Source: Propionivibrio sp. (GTDB taxonomy: Bacteria > Pseudomonadota > Gammaproteobacteria > Burkholderiales > Rhodocyclaceae). Taken from it: DNA of 54,179 bases. Numbering within the stretch: the first letter of the stretch is position 1; each line of letters starts with the position of its first letter. Made by a program: the position numbers and the translations under genes. The notes below the pieces were generated by a model. It ran no database searches. It worked only from the letters and a program-made list of their open reading frames with translations, and was not told the origin of the DNA. The DNA is taken from assembly GCA_029975435.1 (NCBI GenBank), contig JARKPC010000234.1, positions 1 to 54,179 of the forward strand. The letters run 5' to 3'. Positions 17,060 to 27,872 of this stretch are shown here, one piece after another.

Positions 17060-19225
17060 ATGGCGTTCAAGTTGAGTCTGCCGAAAATCTTATCTGGCAC
17101 CCAGAGTTCTGGTGATCAGACCGTGACGGCTCAGACAGTTGTGGACGGGGAGGCGCCCGAGGCCAAGACCCCGTTCGCGTTTGGTGCGGGACTCCTTGCC
17201 CAGTATCCGATTACCCGGCAGTTGCAGATACTCGGAACGGCGCTGCTGGCACTGATGTTGGTCGTCGGCATTCTCGTTTACCGCGATAATCGGGCTTCAG
17301 CGCACAATACGGCCTACGTGGCGACCGCCGGTGAATTGCGCATGCTGTCGCAGCGTTTGGCCAAGGCCTCGAGCTTGGCGCTTCAAGGTGATCCGTTCGC
17401 ATTCATGCTGCTGCGGGACTCGCATAGCAAGTTCGCTTTCAACCTGGAGCGCCTGAAGAACGGCGGTGAACTGGGCGGCATTACCGTTCCCCCGTCACCT
17501 GAAAGCGTTGCCCCGCAGCTCAACAATCTGGCGACCAACTGGGAGGTCACCGACCGCAACACGACCCAATTGCTTGGCTTGGAAAAGAAGATGGTCGTTT
17601 TCGGCATGCGTACTTTCGCCATTGCCGAAAACAACGCGCTATTGCTCGACCTCGCGGAACAACTTGCCGCGCACAAATTGCAGATGAACGCCAGTGCCCG
17701 TGAAATCGCGGCCGCCAACCAGATGGTCATGCTGACGCAGCGTATTGCCAAGAACGCCGGGGCATTGCGCCTCGGTGATGCCATCAGCCCGGAAATCGCA
17801 TTCCAGCTCGGAAAAGATACGAATACCTTCCGGGAGTACCTGACCGCATTTGCCAAAGGGAGCGACGAACTGCGTATTTCAGCGGCATCCGACGCGGAGA
17901 CGAGGCGTGTGATCGGCGAGCTCGACACCGCGTTCAAGGATTATCAGAATGCGGTCGGCGACATTCTTGGCGGGATGCAGGAGCTGGTTTTCGCCAAGCA
18001 GGCCGGCGCCCGCATCTTCGTGGATAACGAAGCCCTGCTGGATGCGGCCGACTCGTTGGCTACCGCGTCTCAAGGGAGCGTTGCGGAGCGTACGGTTTAC
18101 GTCGTTTCTCTCGCCGTTCTGATCATCCTGGCGTTGGCGGTGCTGGCCATGATGGCCAAGATCTACCTGGACGATACGCGCCGCCAGGCGGCACTGGCCG
18201 AGAAGAGCCGGCAGGAGACGGAAGCGGTGAATCGGCAGAACCAGGACGCCATCTTGCGTTTGATGAACGAATTGGGCGATTTGGCCGATGGCGATCTGAC
18301 CGTTACAGCGACGGTGTCGGAAGACATCACCGGCGCCATCGCCGATTCCATCAACTATACGGTTGAGGAGCTGCGGGTCCTGGTTGGCCGGATCAACGAT
18401 GCGGCAGGCCGCGTGACGGCGGCGACCGAGATTGCCCAGCAGACGTCGGCTGAGCTCCTCGAAGCGGCCAAGCGGCAATCGCTGGAAATTCAGGAGGCCG
18501 GCCACTCTGTCTTGGAAATGGCGAGTTCGATGACCCGTGTTTCCGGTGAAGCCGACCAGTCGGCGCAGGTTGCCCGACAGTCTCTGGCGGCCGCAGGGAA
18601 GGGAACCCAAGCGGTGCAGGACTCGATCAAGGGCATGAACGAAATCCGTGAGCAGATCCAGGAAACCTCCAAGCGGATCAAGCGCCTCGGCGAATCGTCG
18701 CAGGAAATCGGTGAAATCGTCGAACTGATTTCCGATATTACCGAGCAGACCAACGTGCTGGCCTTGAATGCGGCCATCCAGGCAGCGTCGGCGGGCGACG
18801 CCGGACGCGGTTTTACCGTGGTTGCCGAGGAAGTGCAGCGGTTGGCGGAACGTTCCGGCGAAGCGACGAAGCAGATCGCGGCCATCGTGAAAACCATTCA
18901 GACGGATACACAGGGCGCCGTATCCGCCATGGAAGAATCAACGCGAGGCGTGGTGGAAGGGGCAAAACTGTCCGACGCGGCCGGCCAGGCGCTGGCGGAG
19001 ATCGGGGATGTTTCGCAGAGCCTTGCCGAACTGATCGAGAGAATTTCCGATGCCACACGGGAGCAGGCGGATGCCGCTACGGGCGTCGCCGGCAAGATGC
19101 AGGACATCCTGCGGGTTACCGAGCAGACTACCGCAGGTACCCAGAAGACGGCGTCGGCGGTCGGTGAACTCGCTGGCTTGGCCACGGAGCTCAAGGGTTC
19201 CGTCGCCGGCTTCAAAGTGGGCTGA
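17060..19225 (+). CDS. pilJ: Methyl-accepting chemoreceptor PilJ
   Basis: A 721-residue transmembrane receptor of the twitching chemosensory system. Two membrane segments flank the periplasmic part: about residues 55-77 ([20 protein letters not shown]) and 347-370 ([20 protein letters not shown]). The periplasmic region holds two PilJ-type four-helix modules, each with an MLxQRxAK start ([14 protein letters not shown] and [14 protein letters not shown]). The cytoplasmic part has a HAMP-like region and the MCP hairpin tip with [15 protein letters not shown]. In Pseudomonas PilJ is proposed to sense retracted pilin. Confidence 0.93.
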   Translation: MAFKLSLPKILSGTQSSGDQTVTAQTVVDGEAPEAKTPFAFGAGLLAQYPITRQLQILGTALLALMLVVGILVYRDNRASAHNTAYVATAGELRMLSQRLAKASSLALQGDPFAFMLLRDSHSKFAFNLERLKNGGELGGITVPPSPESVAPQLNNLATNWEVTDRNTTQLLGLEKKMVVFGMRTFAIAENNALLLDLAEQLAAHKLQMNASAREIAAANQMVMLTQRIAKNAGALRLGDAISPEIAFQLGKDTNTFREYLTAFAKGSDELRISAASDAETRRVIGELDTAFKDYQNAVGDILGGMQELVFAKQAGARIFVDNEALLDAADSLATASQGSVAERTVYVVSLAVLIILALAVLAMMAKIYLDDTRRQAALAEKSRQETEAVNRQNQDAILRLMNELGDLADGDLTVTATVSEDITGAIADSINYTVEELRVLVGRINDAAGRVTAATEIAQQTSAELLEAAKRQSLEIQEAGHSVLEMASSMTRVSGEADQSAQVARQSLAAAGKGTQAVQDSIKGMNEIREQIQETSKRIKRLGESSQEIGEIVELISDITEQTNVLALNAAIQAASAGDAGRGFTVVAEEVQRLAERSGEATKQIAAIVKTIQTDTQGAVSAMEESTRGVVEGAKLSDAAGQALAEIGDVSQSLAELIERISDATREQADAATGVAGKMQDILRVTEQTTAGTQKTASAVGELAGLATELKGSVAGFKVG

Positions 19226-19259
19226 CCGGCCTGGATCGAGATCGGAGAATTTGCCCTAG

Positions 19260-22200
19260 ATGAATGCCGTGACGGAATTCGATGTCGGCCCACTGACCTG
19301 GGTCAAGAGCGAGATCGACCTGGCGCTGGAGCGCGCTGCGCAGGCGCTGGATCAATTCAGTGCCGGTGCAGCTTCCGGTGCTGGAGATCTGACGCAGATC
19401 AGATACTGTCGCACGCATCTGCACCAGGTACAGGGAGCGCTGACGATTGTCGGCCTTGATGGCGTGACCCAATTCGCCGAAGCCGCGGAGGCCATGCTGG
19501 AAGCCATCGAACAGCAGACTTGTCCGGCGAGTGAAGCCTCGATCGGATTGGCCAAGCGTTCTTTGACGGCTATCGGCCACTTTCTTGGCGGCTTGGTCAA
19601 CGGCCAGCCCAATCAGCCTCTCCGGCTTCTTTCACTCTATCGTGAAATCCAGGCAACGCGCGGCGTACAACGTTTTTCCCCTGCAGATCTCTTCTTCCCC
19701 GACCTCGGCGTTCGGCCTCCACGCCCGGAATCGCCGGTAAAGCGGTTGGACTCAAGCGATTCTCAACGATTCTTCAAACAGGAACGCGTCCGGTTCCAGC
19801 GCGGTCTGCTGGCGTGGTTGCGTGCTCCCCAGGAACGAAACGGCATCCGGGAGATGCTCACTGCCGTCAGGAGAATCGAAGAAACTCAGGATACGGGATC
19901 CGCGCGCTCATTCTGGTGGGTCGCCGGTGGTTTCCTCACGGCACTGGCCGAAGGAAAGCTGCCTGAGGAAACCAACGTCAAGCAGTTGTGCGCGCGCATC
20001 GATCTGCAAATTCGCCGACTGCTCGAAGGTTCGAAGAACGTGGCCGAAAGACTGATGCGTGATGCCCTGTTTTTCGTAGCGAGTGCCGAGAGCGAAGCAC
20101 CGGCGGTAAAACAGGTCAAGCACGCGTATCGACTGGAAACAGCTATTCCCGCCGACGGTGAATCGGCAGAGCCCGATGCTGAGGTCGCCGCTTCCGGTAA
20201 GCTCCGGGATGCCATTTCGGCGCTGGAGGAATCCTGGAACAAGTTCTGTGCCGGAAGTGCTCCTGTGCTGCCGGCATTCAGGGAAAATGCCGCGGCGTTG
20301 TCGGCGCTTGTCGAGCTGCTTGGGCATACCGATTATCGAAGGCTCGTACAAGCCATCGCCGCTGCCGCGAACTGGCTGGCTGAAGACGCTACGCGGCATT
20401 CGGACGCGCTGGCCATGGAAATGGCCACGGCGATCCTGTTGGCCCAGAATGCGCAAGCGAATTTTGCGCATCTCGGCGCGGATTTCGCCCATCAGGTCGA
20501 CGTGACCGTCGCCCGTATCCATGCCTGCATCGCAGGCAAACCTTTGTCGGCAGGGTCGGAAATACCGTTGCTGGACGAGATGTCGCGTCAGGCGCAGGAA
20601 AAACTGCTCATTGGACAGGTCGCCAAGGAGATACAGAACAATCTGGTCCAGATCGAACAAGTGCTCGACAGCTTTTTCCGCGATGTCGAGAAACGTGCGG
20701 ATCTCGCGAGCCTTGAAACGCCATTCCGCCAGATCATTGGCGCCATGGCCATGCTGCGGCAGGATGGGGCGATGGCAGCCTTGCAGGATTGCCTCAAGGC
20801 GGTGAAGCGCTTTGCCGAGCCGGACTATGTTCCTCTCGACAGTGACTTCGAGCAGTTGGCGAGTCAATTGTCGATGGCGGGCTTTTTTGTCGAGGCCATG
20901 CAGCATGGTGCCGATGACTACGACAGTTTTGTCAGGCAGATGCAGGTTCCGTCGAGGGGTACGGAGGAGCTGCCCGAAGATGAGGCTGGCGTGTCGGTCG
21001 AGCAGGAAGTGGCGCAGACGCGCCTTGAGACCCATGCCCTGCTAAATGCTCTCAAGGAGCAGCCCGAAGACGCCGGATTGCGTGAGGAAATCCGGCAAAA
21101 CCTCGAAACCCTCAAGAATGACGCCGATCTGGTGGCGGATACGGCGCTGGGCGAACAGACCAAGGCCATTCTGACTGCGCTCGATGGTGGCGTGGAGACG
21201 GCGCCACAGCTAGAGCAGGCAATGGCCATGCTCAAGCCGGAATCGGATGGTGCGCTTCAACCTTCACAGGAAACGCTGCAGTTGTCGCAGGCGAGCAGCG
21301 AGGAAATTGATGCCGAACTCCTGGCGATCTTCCTCGAAGAAGCCCACGAGGTTCTCGGCACCATCGATTCAAATCTCCACTGCCTCAAGCAGTACATTCA
21401 TGCGCCGGATTGCCTGACGACGATCAGGCGCTCGTTCCACACTCTCAAGGGCAGCGGCCGCATGGTCGGGTTGAAAGACCTGGGTGAAGCCGCCTGGGCC
21501 ATCGAACAAACGCTCAATCTCTGGTTGCGGCTTGAACTGGAAGTCGGTCCAGCTTTGGTCGGTCTTCTCGAACAGGCGCAGGCGGTGTTTACTGCGTGGG
21601 TCGCGTTTCTGGAAACCCGGAACGGTTCGGCACCCGACCCGCGTGGCATGATTTCCCTGGCGGAATCGTTGCGTTCGGGAACGGACGACATTCTGCCGGT
21701 CGCGCCGCCTGCGGCGCTCGAAGCAGCTGCCATGCCTGAGTCGGTGGAGGAGACTGCTTCGTCCGAATTTGTGCCGCAGGAGAGTGAAGCGCCGAGTGCG
21801 GAAATAATCCATATTGATTTTGCGTCTGCCCAACCTGCCGAACCGCAGGATGATCAATTCGGCGAGGAAGTTTCCCCTGCCATCGCGGCGGATCAGCCGG
21901 ATGCCTCCGTGGCTGACGTGCTGCCTCTGGTTCAGATCGCGGAAGTCGACGCAACGCTAGCGCCAGAACCGGAACAGAAGACTCCCGATGAAGCTGGGCC
22001 GGAAGTCCGCCAACAACGAATCAGTATTTCGCCGGCGCTGTTCGAGATTTTTTCCGAAGAAGCCAAAACCTATTTGCATACCTTGCGGCGTGAGTTGCCG
22101 GTGCTCGAGAGTGAAGGATCTCTCCCGACACCGCACGACATGTATCGTGCGGCGCATACGCTGGCCGGGATTTCGGCAACCGTCGGGCTGACGCCGGTCA

Positions 22201-24878
22201 ATCAGCTCGGCTACGCCCTTGAGCACGCCCTCCTGCGGCGTGATCATTCCGACCATGCTGGCAGCTTGCAGGCGCTCGGCGTAATCAGGAGAACCATCGG
22301 CGAACTGGAACTGATGTTCTCCGCGCTTTCCGAGCAGCAGGACATCGAGATTCCCGCTGGCTTGATCGAAGACCTGGACAACCTCTATCCGGCGAGTGTC
22401 GTTACCTCCCCAGCCCACGTACTCGACAGGAAAGAAGAAGTTGCCGAACCCGCTCCGGTCGCTAGGGAGGAAGCTGCTGTTGCGGAAGCGGAGCCGAGAG
22501 GGGGAGAGGCCGTGAGCCCGCCTGTCCTGCCGACCATTCCGCTGCTTCGCGACGAAATCGACGAGCAACTGTTGCCGATCTTCCTGGAAGAAGCGGTTGA
22601 TCTGAACGAGGGTATTGCGGCTCAATTGCGAGCTTGGCGCAGCGAACCGGCCAATGCCGAAGCGGTGCGGATACTCGAGAGGCTCCTGCATACGCTGAAG
22701 GGCAGTGCGCGCATGGCTGGCGCCATGAATCTCGGCGAAATAACCCATGCGCTGGAAACACGCGTCGATCAGGTCAGCAGGTTCGGTTCTGTGCCACCAG
22801 AAGTGATCGACGAAATCGAAACGGCGTTTGAATCGATCCGGCAGATAATCGAGCGCCTGCAACGTGGAGAGTCCCTGGATCAAGCGGCCGCCAAGGCAGA
22901 GGAGAACGTTGCCGGCCCGGATTCTTCAGGCGCACTCGGCGAGAAAGCGGTCCCGCAGACGGATCGCGTGATCGTCGAACGGCGTACGGACAGGACGCGT
23001 TTGGTAAACCCGGAGGCCGAAACCGAAGCCACACAGCAGCAGGCCACCTTGCGTGTGCGCGCCAACGTGATCGATCGCCTGGTAAATGAGGCTGGCGAAC
23101 TTTCGATCGCGCGGTCGCGCATCGAAGGCGAAATGCGCAGCCTGAAGGAGTCATTGCTGGATCTGACGGAAAACGTCATTCGTTTGCGCCGCCAGCTTCG
23201 GGAGATCGAGATCCAGGCAGAGTCCCAGATGCAATCACGGACAGCGGTTGCAGACGAAAGGCACAGCGGTTTCGATCCGCTGGAGTTTGACCGGTTTACG
23301 CGCTTCCAGGAGTTGACACGAATGATGGCCGAATCGGTTAACGACGTGGCCACCGTGCAACAGAACCTGCTCAAGAACCTGGACGATGCCAACGCCGCCA
23401 TCATCGCGCAGGCGCGGCTGAATCGCGAGGTACAACAGGAACTCATGTCCGTGCGTATGGTTCCGTTTGGCAGCCTGGCCGATCGCATGTATCGCATCGT
23501 GCGGCAGACCTCGAAGGAACTGAACAAGCGCGCCAACCTGGAAATCAAGGGCGGACAGGTCGAGTTGGACCGCAGCGTGCTCGACAAGATCGCAGCCCCG
23601 CTGGAGCACATGCTGCGCAATGCCATCGCCCATGGTCTCGAGAGTCGCGAAGAACGGATTGCTCGAGGCAAGCCCGAGATCGGCGATGTTTCGCTGTCGC
23701 TGACGCAGGAAGGCAATGAAATCATCCTGCTTCTTGCCGATGACGGAGCTGGTCTCGACTACGAGCGTATTCGTGCCCGCGCCGTTGCTGCCGGGCTGCT
23801 TGCCGCCGATCAGGAAGCCGGGGAAGACCAGCTTGCCGATCTGATTTTCACTCCGGGATTCTCGACTGCAGAAGAAATTTCCCAGATTGCCGGCCGTGGC
23901 GTCGGGATGGATGTCGTGAAGACCGAGATTGGCAGCCTGGGCGGCCGTATCGAAATATCCTCGATCAACGGCCAAGGAACCGAGTTCCGCCTGATCATCC
24001 CGCTGACGCTGGCGGTGACGAAGGCGCTGCTGGTGCGTGCCGGTAACAGGTCGTATGCGGTTCCCTCATCGATGATCGAACAGGTGCTCGATCTCAAGGA
24101 AACCGCGCTGAACCGCATTCGGGAGGCAGGAACTGCCGAATGGCTGGGGCATCACTATGCATTCAGCTACTTGCCGCATCTTCTCGGGGACCCGGGCGCG
24201 CTGCCCGAGCAGCATCGTCAGTACTGGATGTTGCTTCTGCGTAGTGGCGCGCGGCGAATCGCGGTGCTGGTCGACGAGTTGCTGGGCAACGAGGAAATCG
24301 TGGTCAAGAATATCGGCCCGCAGCTGGCGCGCGTCATCGGCGTCGATGGGGCGACCGTTCTGGGCAACGGACAGGTTGTGCTGATTCTCAACCCGGTGGC
24401 CTTGAGTACGCGGGCGCCGGTGGACGTGCGCACGTCGTCGACGGTTTCCGAAGTGCATGAGGAAGTCCCGGAAATGGTTGAGCCCGTGCCGGCGATGCTG
24501 CCCACCGTCATGGTCGTCGATGACTCACTGACAGTACGGAAGATTACCGGGCGATTGTTGGCGCGCGAGGGGTATCAGGTTCTGCTGGCCAAGGACGGTG
24601 TCGAAGCGCTCGAGCAACTGCTCGATGTCGTTCCGGATGTCATGCTTGTCGATATCGAGATGCCGCGCATGGATGGTTTCGACCTGACGCGCAACATCCG
24701 GGCCGACGCGCGACTGAAGAACATCCCGATCATCATGATTACCTCGCGCACGGCAGACAAGCACCGCAACTACGCGTTCGAGATCGGGGTCAATCAGTAT
24801 CTCGGCAAGCCGTATCAGGAAGAGGAGCTTCTGCGCCTGATTGCGGAGTTCGTGGCGCAGCACCGCCACCTTTCCTGA
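19260..24878 (+). CDS. chpA: Hybrid CheA-type histidine kinase ChpA (PilL)
   Basis: A 1872-residue multidomain kinase. Histidine phosphotransfer-like modules: a degenerate one at the N-terminus (His55 in HLHQVQGAL), His727 in FHTLKGSGRMVGL, His966 in AHTLAGISATVGL (the Lys after His is lost) and His1144 in LHTLKGSARMAGA. Then a dimerisation region, the CheA ATPase (N-box MLRNAIAHGLESREER near 1447, GRGVGMDVV), a CheW-like domain, and a C-terminal receiver with phospho-acceptor Asp1798 (MLVDIEMPRMDG). Acidic, Pro/Ala-rich linkers join the modules. ATG 19260 follows CGGAGA. Its last 89 bases overlap the convergent photolyase gene. Confidence 0.93.
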   Translation: MNAVTEFDVGPLTWVKSEIDLALERAAQALDQFSAGAASGAGDLTQIRYCRTHLHQVQGALTIVGLDGVTQFAEAAEAMLEAIEQQTCPASEASIGLAKRSLTAIGHFLGGLVNGQPNQPLRLLSLYREIQATRGVQRFSPADLFFPDLGVRPPRPESPVKRLDSSDSQRFFKQERVRFQRGLLAWLRAPQERNGIREMLTAVRRIEETQDTGSARSFWWVAGGFLTALAEGKLPEETNVKQLCARIDLQIRRLLEGSKNVAERLMRDALFFVASAESEAPAVKQVKHAYRLETAIPADGESAEPDAEVAASGKLRDAISALEESWNKFCAGSAPVLPAFRENAAALSALVELLGHTDYRRLVQAIAAAANWLAEDATRHSDALAMEMATAILLAQNAQANFAHLGADFAHQVDVTVARIHACIAGKPLSAGSEIPLLDEMSRQAQEKLLIGQVAKEIQNNLVQIEQVLDSFFRDVEKRADLASLETPFRQIIGAMAMLRQDGAMAALQDCLKAVKRFAEPDYVPLDSDFEQLASQLSMAGFFVEAMQHGADDYDSFVRQMQVPSRGTEELPEDEAGVSVEQEVAQTRLETHALLNALKEQPEDAGLREEIRQNLETLKNDADLVADTALGEQTKAILTALDGGVETAPQLEQAMAMLKPESDGALQPSQETLQLSQASSEEIDAELLAIFLEEAHEVLGTIDSNLHCLKQYIHAPDCLTTIRRSFHTLKGSGRMVGLKDLGEAAWAIEQTLNLWLRLELEVGPALVGLLEQAQAVFTAWVAFLETRNGSAPDPRGMISLAESLRSGTDDILPVAPPAALEAAAMPESVEETASSEFVPQESEAPSAEIIHIDFASAQPAEPQDDQFGEEVSPAIAADQPDASVADVLPLVQIAEVDATLAPEPEQKTPDEAGPEVRQQRISISPALFEIFSEEAKTYLHTLRRELPVLESEGSLPTPHDMYRAAHTLAGISATVGLTPVNQLGYALEHALLRRDHSDHAGSLQALGVIRRTIGELELMFSALSEQQDIEIPAGLIEDLDNLYPASVVTSPAHVLDRKEEVAEPAPVAREEAAVAEAEPRGGEAVSPPVLPTIPLLRDEIDEQLLPIFLEEAVDLNEGIAAQLRAWRSEPANAEAVRILERLLHTLKGSARMAGAMNLGEITHALETRVDQVSRFGSVPPEVIDEIETAFESIRQIIERLQRGESLDQAAAKAEENVAGPDSSGALGEKAVPQTDRVIVERRTDRTRLVNPEAETEATQQQATLRVRANVIDRLVNEAGELSIARSRIEGEMRSLKESLLDLTENVIRLRRQLREIEIQAESQMQSRTAVADERHSGFDPLEFDRFTRFQELTRMMAESVNDVATVQQNLLKNLDDANAAIIAQARLNREVQQELMSVRMVPFGSLADRMYRIVRQTSKELNKRANLEIKGGQVELDRSVLDKIAAPLEHMLRNAIAHGLESREERIARGKPEIGDVSLSLTQEGNEIILLLADDGAGLDYERIRARAVAAGLLAADQEAGEDQLADLIFTPGFSTAEEISQIAGRGVGMDVVKTEIGSLGGRIEISSINGQGTEFRLIIPLTLAVTKALLVRAGNRSYAVPSSMIEQVLDLKETALNRIREAGTAEWLGHHYAFSYLPHLLGDPGALPEQHRQYWMLLLRSGARRIAVLVDELLGNEEIVVKNIGPQLARVIGVDGATVLGNGQVVLILNPVALSTRAPVDVRTSSTVSEVHEEVPEMVEPVPAMLPTVMVVDDSLTVRKITGRLLAREGYQVLLAKDGVEALEQLLDVVPDVMLVDIEMPRMDGFDLTRNIRADARLKNIPIIMITSRTADKHRNYAFEIGVNQYLGKPYQEEELLRLIAEFVAQHRHLS

Positions 24879-26304
24879 CTACCGAGTAGCGTTCCAGCGT
24901 TTGGCGCCGCGCCGTTTCGTGATCAACGATCGGCGCGGGGGTGTCCCGACCGATGATGACTCCGCATTCTTTCTGTTCGCGTGGTGACATCCGCCACGGG
25001 GCGTGGATGAATCGGTCCGGAACGCGGGATAGCTCGGGCAGATAAAGCCGGATGAACCGCCCTTGCGGATCGAAGCGTTCGGACTGCGCCACAGGATTGA
25101 ATATCCGGAAATACGGTTGCGCATCGCACCCGCTGGACGCCGCCCATTGCCAGCCGCCGTTGTTCGCCGAAAGGTCGAAGTCGTTGAGTTGCCGGGCGAA
25201 ATAGGCTTCTCCCCATCTCCAGTCGATGCCTAGGTCCTTGGTCAGGAAAGAAGCTGTCACCATGCGCAGGCGGTTGTGCATGTAGCCGGATGCGTTGAGT
25301 TGACGCATGGCGGCGTCGACCAAGGGAAACCCGGTTTTTCCGTCACACCACGCCGAATATAATGCCTTGGCGTGTGCACCATCCTCCCAGCGAATCTGGT
25401 CGAACTCGGGCTTGAACGCGTGACTGACGACGTGCGGAAAGCAATCCAGGATCATGAAATAGAACTCTCGCCAGATCAGTTCGGCGAGCCAGGTGGCAGC
25501 GCCGTCCTGGCCGGTCAAAGCTCCGGCGCCGAGAGCCCGGTTGGCAAGCTCCCGGATTGAGATCGTTCCGAAACGCAAATGCACCGAGAGATAGGATACC
25601 CCCTTGATCGCCGGGTAATCGCGCTGTGCCCGGTAGTTTTCGATTCGACCACCGAAGTCATCCAGAACCCCCTGAGCCCCGGACATGCCTGGGGCGATGC
25701 CGAGTTGCTGCAGGTTGGTCGGCAGAAACCCGATCTCTTCCAGTGTTGGAATATCCGGGGTCGAGTCGCCCGCAGACAGTCTTCCGGGGACGATGGAGAA
25801 AGGCATCAGGTCGCCTTCCGTGAGGCGTTTCAGCCAGGCGTTCTTGTAAGGAGTGAAGATCGTGTAGGGACGTTCGGACAGAGAAAGGACCTCGGGGTGC
25901 TCAAAGATCACTTGATCCTTGAAAGACTCGAAGCCAATCCCGGCAGCGTTCAGGACGTTGGCCACATCCCTGTCACGACGCTTCGCCATGGGCTCGTAGT
26001 CGCGGTTGGCGAATACCGCCGAGACCCCCAGGACTCGCGCCAGGTGCGGAATTTCCTTTGTGGCCAGACCGGTGCGAACGATCAGTCCTCCGCCTTTGCT
26101 GCGCAAGCTTTGGTCAAGCTCGATCAGCGATTCGCGGATAAACTCGACTCGGCGATCATGCTTCGAATGCAGCGCGTCGAGTATTTCCCTGTCGAAGATG
26201 AATGCACAAAATACCTTCCTGGCACGCCGGGTGGCTTCTGCCAGCGCGGTGTTGTCAATGTCTCTCAGATCGCGTCTGAACCAGACCAGAACACTTTCCA
26301 ACAC
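24790..26304 (-). CDS. phrB: Deoxyribodipyrimidine photolyase (class I CPD)
   Basis: A 504-residue blue-light DNA-repair flavoenzyme that splits cyclobutane pyrimidine dimers. The N-terminal antenna domain begins VLVWFRRDLRDIDN. The FAD-binding helical domain has MHNRLRMVTASFLTKDL and NDFDLSANNGGWQWAASSGCD, with the conserved Trp residues of the electron path. The start is a GTG at 26304 after a GGGGA element. The last ~30 residues (after ERYSVVRKG) are unusual low-complexity sequence encoded in the part that overlaps chpA on the other strand, so the original stop may have been lost. Confidence 0.94.
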   Translation of the reverse strand: MLESVLVWFRRDLRDIDNTALAEATRRARKVFCAFIFDREILDALHSKHDRRVEFIRESLIELDQSLRSKGGGLIVRTGLATKEIPHLARVLGVSAVFANRDYEPMAKRRDRDVANVLNAAGIGFESFKDQVIFEHPEVLSLSERPYTIFTPYKNAWLKRLTEGDLMPFSIVPGRLSAGDSTPDIPTLEEIGFLPTNLQQLGIAPGMSGAQGVLDDFGGRIENYRAQRDYPAIKGVSYLSVHLRFGTISIRELANRALGAGALTGQDGAATWLAELIWREFYFMILDCFPHVVSHAFKPEFDQIRWEDGAHAKALYSAWCDGKTGFPLVDAAMRQLNASGYMHNRLRMVTASFLTKDLGIDWRWGEAYFARQLNDFDLSANNGGWQWAASSGCDAQPYFRIFNPVAQSERFDPQGRFIRLYLPELSRVPDRFIHAPWRMSPREQKECGVIIGRDTPAPIVDHETARRQTLERYSVVRKGGGAAPRTPQSGAEAPLPDTACRDTD

Positions 26305-26315
26305 TCATTTCCCCT

Positions 26316-26343
26316 TTGTCCAGCCGGACGTCGGCGATAAAAT
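26316..26343 (+). promoter_or_regulatory. Candidate sigma70 promoter for yqgE-ruvX-pyr
   Basis: TTGTCC at 26316-26321 and TAAAAT at 26338-26343 with a 16-base spacer. Transcription would begin about 2-4 bases before the yqgE ATG at 26353, which has no ribosome-binding site, so the message would be nearly leaderless. Confidence 0.5.
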
Positions 26344-26352
26344 ACACACATC

Positions 26353-26913
26353 ATGGCAAGCATCAATCTGACTGACCATTTTCTCATCGCCATGCCGGCG
26401 ATGGAGGATCCTTATTTTGCCAAATCCCTGGTCTACATTGCTGAACACAACGATCAAGGGGCGCTCGGTGTGATAGTCAATCGACCGATCGACATGGATC
26501 TGGCCACGCTTTTCAAGAAAATCGACGTGCCGTTCGAGTCTGCAGCACTGGCCCGGCTCCCGGTCCTCTTCGGCGGACCGGTTCAGACCGACCGCGGATT
26601 CGTCCTGCACCGTCCGCTCGGGAACTGGCAATCTACGCTGGCAGTGAATCAGGAAGTCGGCCTGACAACGTCACGCGATGTCCTTTTGTCGGTCGGCCAA
26701 GCCGGGCACCCGAGCGACATGATGATTACCCTCGGCTATTCGGGATGGGGGGCTGGGCAACTCGAGCACGAGCTGGCCCAGAATGCCTGGCTGACCGTTC
26801 CGGCCAATTCGCGCATCCTTTTTGAACTGCCCTACGAGGAAAAGCTGGCGTCGGCGCTGGAACTCCTCGGCATAGATTTGGCGAATCTTGCCGGACAGGC
26901 GGGGCATGCCTGA
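26353..26913 (+). CDS. yqgE: YqgE/AlgH family protein
   Basis: A 186-residue UPF0301 protein. Family marks are the start [20 protein letters not shown], the [10 protein letters not shown] segment, [14 protein letters not shown] and [15 protein letters not shown]. The molecular function is not established; AlgH in Pseudomonas affects alginate regulation, and yqgE is almost always next to ruvX, as here. It is the first gene of a run into the pyrimidine genes with overlaps at each junction as far as pyrB. Confidence 0.92.
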   Translation: MASINLTDHFLIAMPAMEDPYFAKSLVYIAEHNDQGALGVIVNRPIDMDLATLFKKIDVPFESAALARLPVLFGGPVQTDRGFVLHRPLGNWQSTLAVNQEVGLTTSRDVLLSVGQAGHPSDMMITLGYSGWGAGQLEHELAQNAWLTVPANSRILFELPYEEKLASALELLGIDLANLAGQAGHA

Positions 26914-27388
26914 ACCTGTGCCACATCGAAAAGGCACTTTCTTGGCCTTTGATTTTGGGCTGAAGCGCATCGGAGTTGCTGTCGGCGAGTGGCCTCTGGC
27001 TCAAGCACATCCCCTGAAAACGATTCGCAGCGAGCGGAACGACGAGCGTTTTTCCGCCATTGCGGCGCTCATCGAAGAATGGAAGCCGGTGGGGCTGGTT
27101 GTCGGTTTGCCAGTGGCTCTGGACGGTTCTCCGCATGCCATGACTTCGCGGTGCGTCCGCTTCGCCAACCAGTTGCGCGGCCGCTTCGGGCTAGCCGTCG
27201 AGCACGCCGACGAGCGGCTCAGTTCGATCGAGGCGGAAGAAAGGCTGCGCGAAAGCGGCTACAATGCGAAAGGTGCCAGGGAGCATCTGGATGCAGTCGC
27301 CGCGCAGCTCATCCTGCAATCCTACTTCCAAAGCATTTCTGAAACCCCTACGGATAACCCCTGCCATGTCTCTCCCCACGCTACCTGA
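26906..27388 (+). CDS. ruvX: Putative Holliday junction resolvase RuvX (YqgF)
   Basis: A 160-residue RNase H-fold nuclease. The catalytic Asp in [15 protein letters not shown], the [11 protein letters not shown] segment, the [13 protein letters not shown] motif and the last Asp in [12 protein letters not shown] fit the family. YqgF proteins are linked to pre-16S rRNA 5' maturation as well as junction resolution. The ATG at 26906 follows AGGCGGGG and overlaps the yqgE stop; an ATG/other start at 26888 is less likely. It overlaps pyrR by 23 bases. Confidence 0.92.
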   Translation: MPEPVPHRKGTFLAFDFGLKRIGVAVGEWPLAQAHPLKTIRSERNDERFSAIAALIEEWKPVGLVVGLPVALDGSPHAMTSRCVRFANQLRGRFGLAVEHADERLSSIEAEERLRESGYNAKGAREHLDAVAAQLILQSYFQSISETPTDNPCHVSPHAT

Positions 27389-27872
27389 TGCCGAAGCGCA
27401 ATGCGTTGCGCTGGCCGAATTGATACGTCCGAAGTTGCAGCCCGACACCATGCTCGTCGGCATTCACAGCGGAGGCGTCTGGATTGCCCGCCGATTGAGT
27501 GAATTGCTTGGGTTGCCGGGAGAGATCGGTTTGATCGACGTGTCCTTCTACCGGGACGATTTCGGCGAAAAAGGTCTGCATCCGCAGGTGAAACCGACAT
27601 CGATTCCGTTTGAGATCGAGGCACGGCATTTGATCCTCGTCGACGATGTCCTCTACACGGGAAGGACAACCCGGGCGGCGATCAACGAGCTGTTCGATTA
27701 TGGCCGGCCGGCCAGCGTCAAGTTGGCCGTTCTCGCCGACCGCGGTGGGCGCGAGCTGCCGATTTATGCGGAATTCTGCACGTGGCAGGTCCAACTGGAC
27801 GAGTCGAAGGAACTGGTGCTCGAACCGGATGCCTCGGGGCGTCTGCAATGGAGGTGCGTCGATCATGCATAA
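27366..27872 (+). CDS. pyrR: PyrR-like regulator/uracil phosphoribosyltransferase
   Basis: A 168-residue type I phosphoribosyltransferase. The PRPP loop [18 protein letters not shown] is intact and the N-terminal [14 protein letters not shown] is the usual PyrR strand. In Firmicutes PyrR binds pyr mRNA; in proteobacteria the homologue next to pyrB probably acts in pyrimidine sensing or as a weak UPRTase, but its RNA-binding role is unproven. The ATG at 27366 lies inside the end of ruvX, and the stop overlaps the pyrB ATG by 8 bases. Confidence 0.9.
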   Translation: MSLPTLPDAEAQCVALAELIRPKLQPDTMLVGIHSGGVWIARRLSELLGLPGEIGLIDVSFYRDDFGEKGLHPQVKPTSIPFEIEARHLILVDDVLYTGRTTRAAINELFDYGRPASVKLAVLADRGGRELPIYAEFCTWQVQLDESKELVLEPDASGRLQWRCVDHA

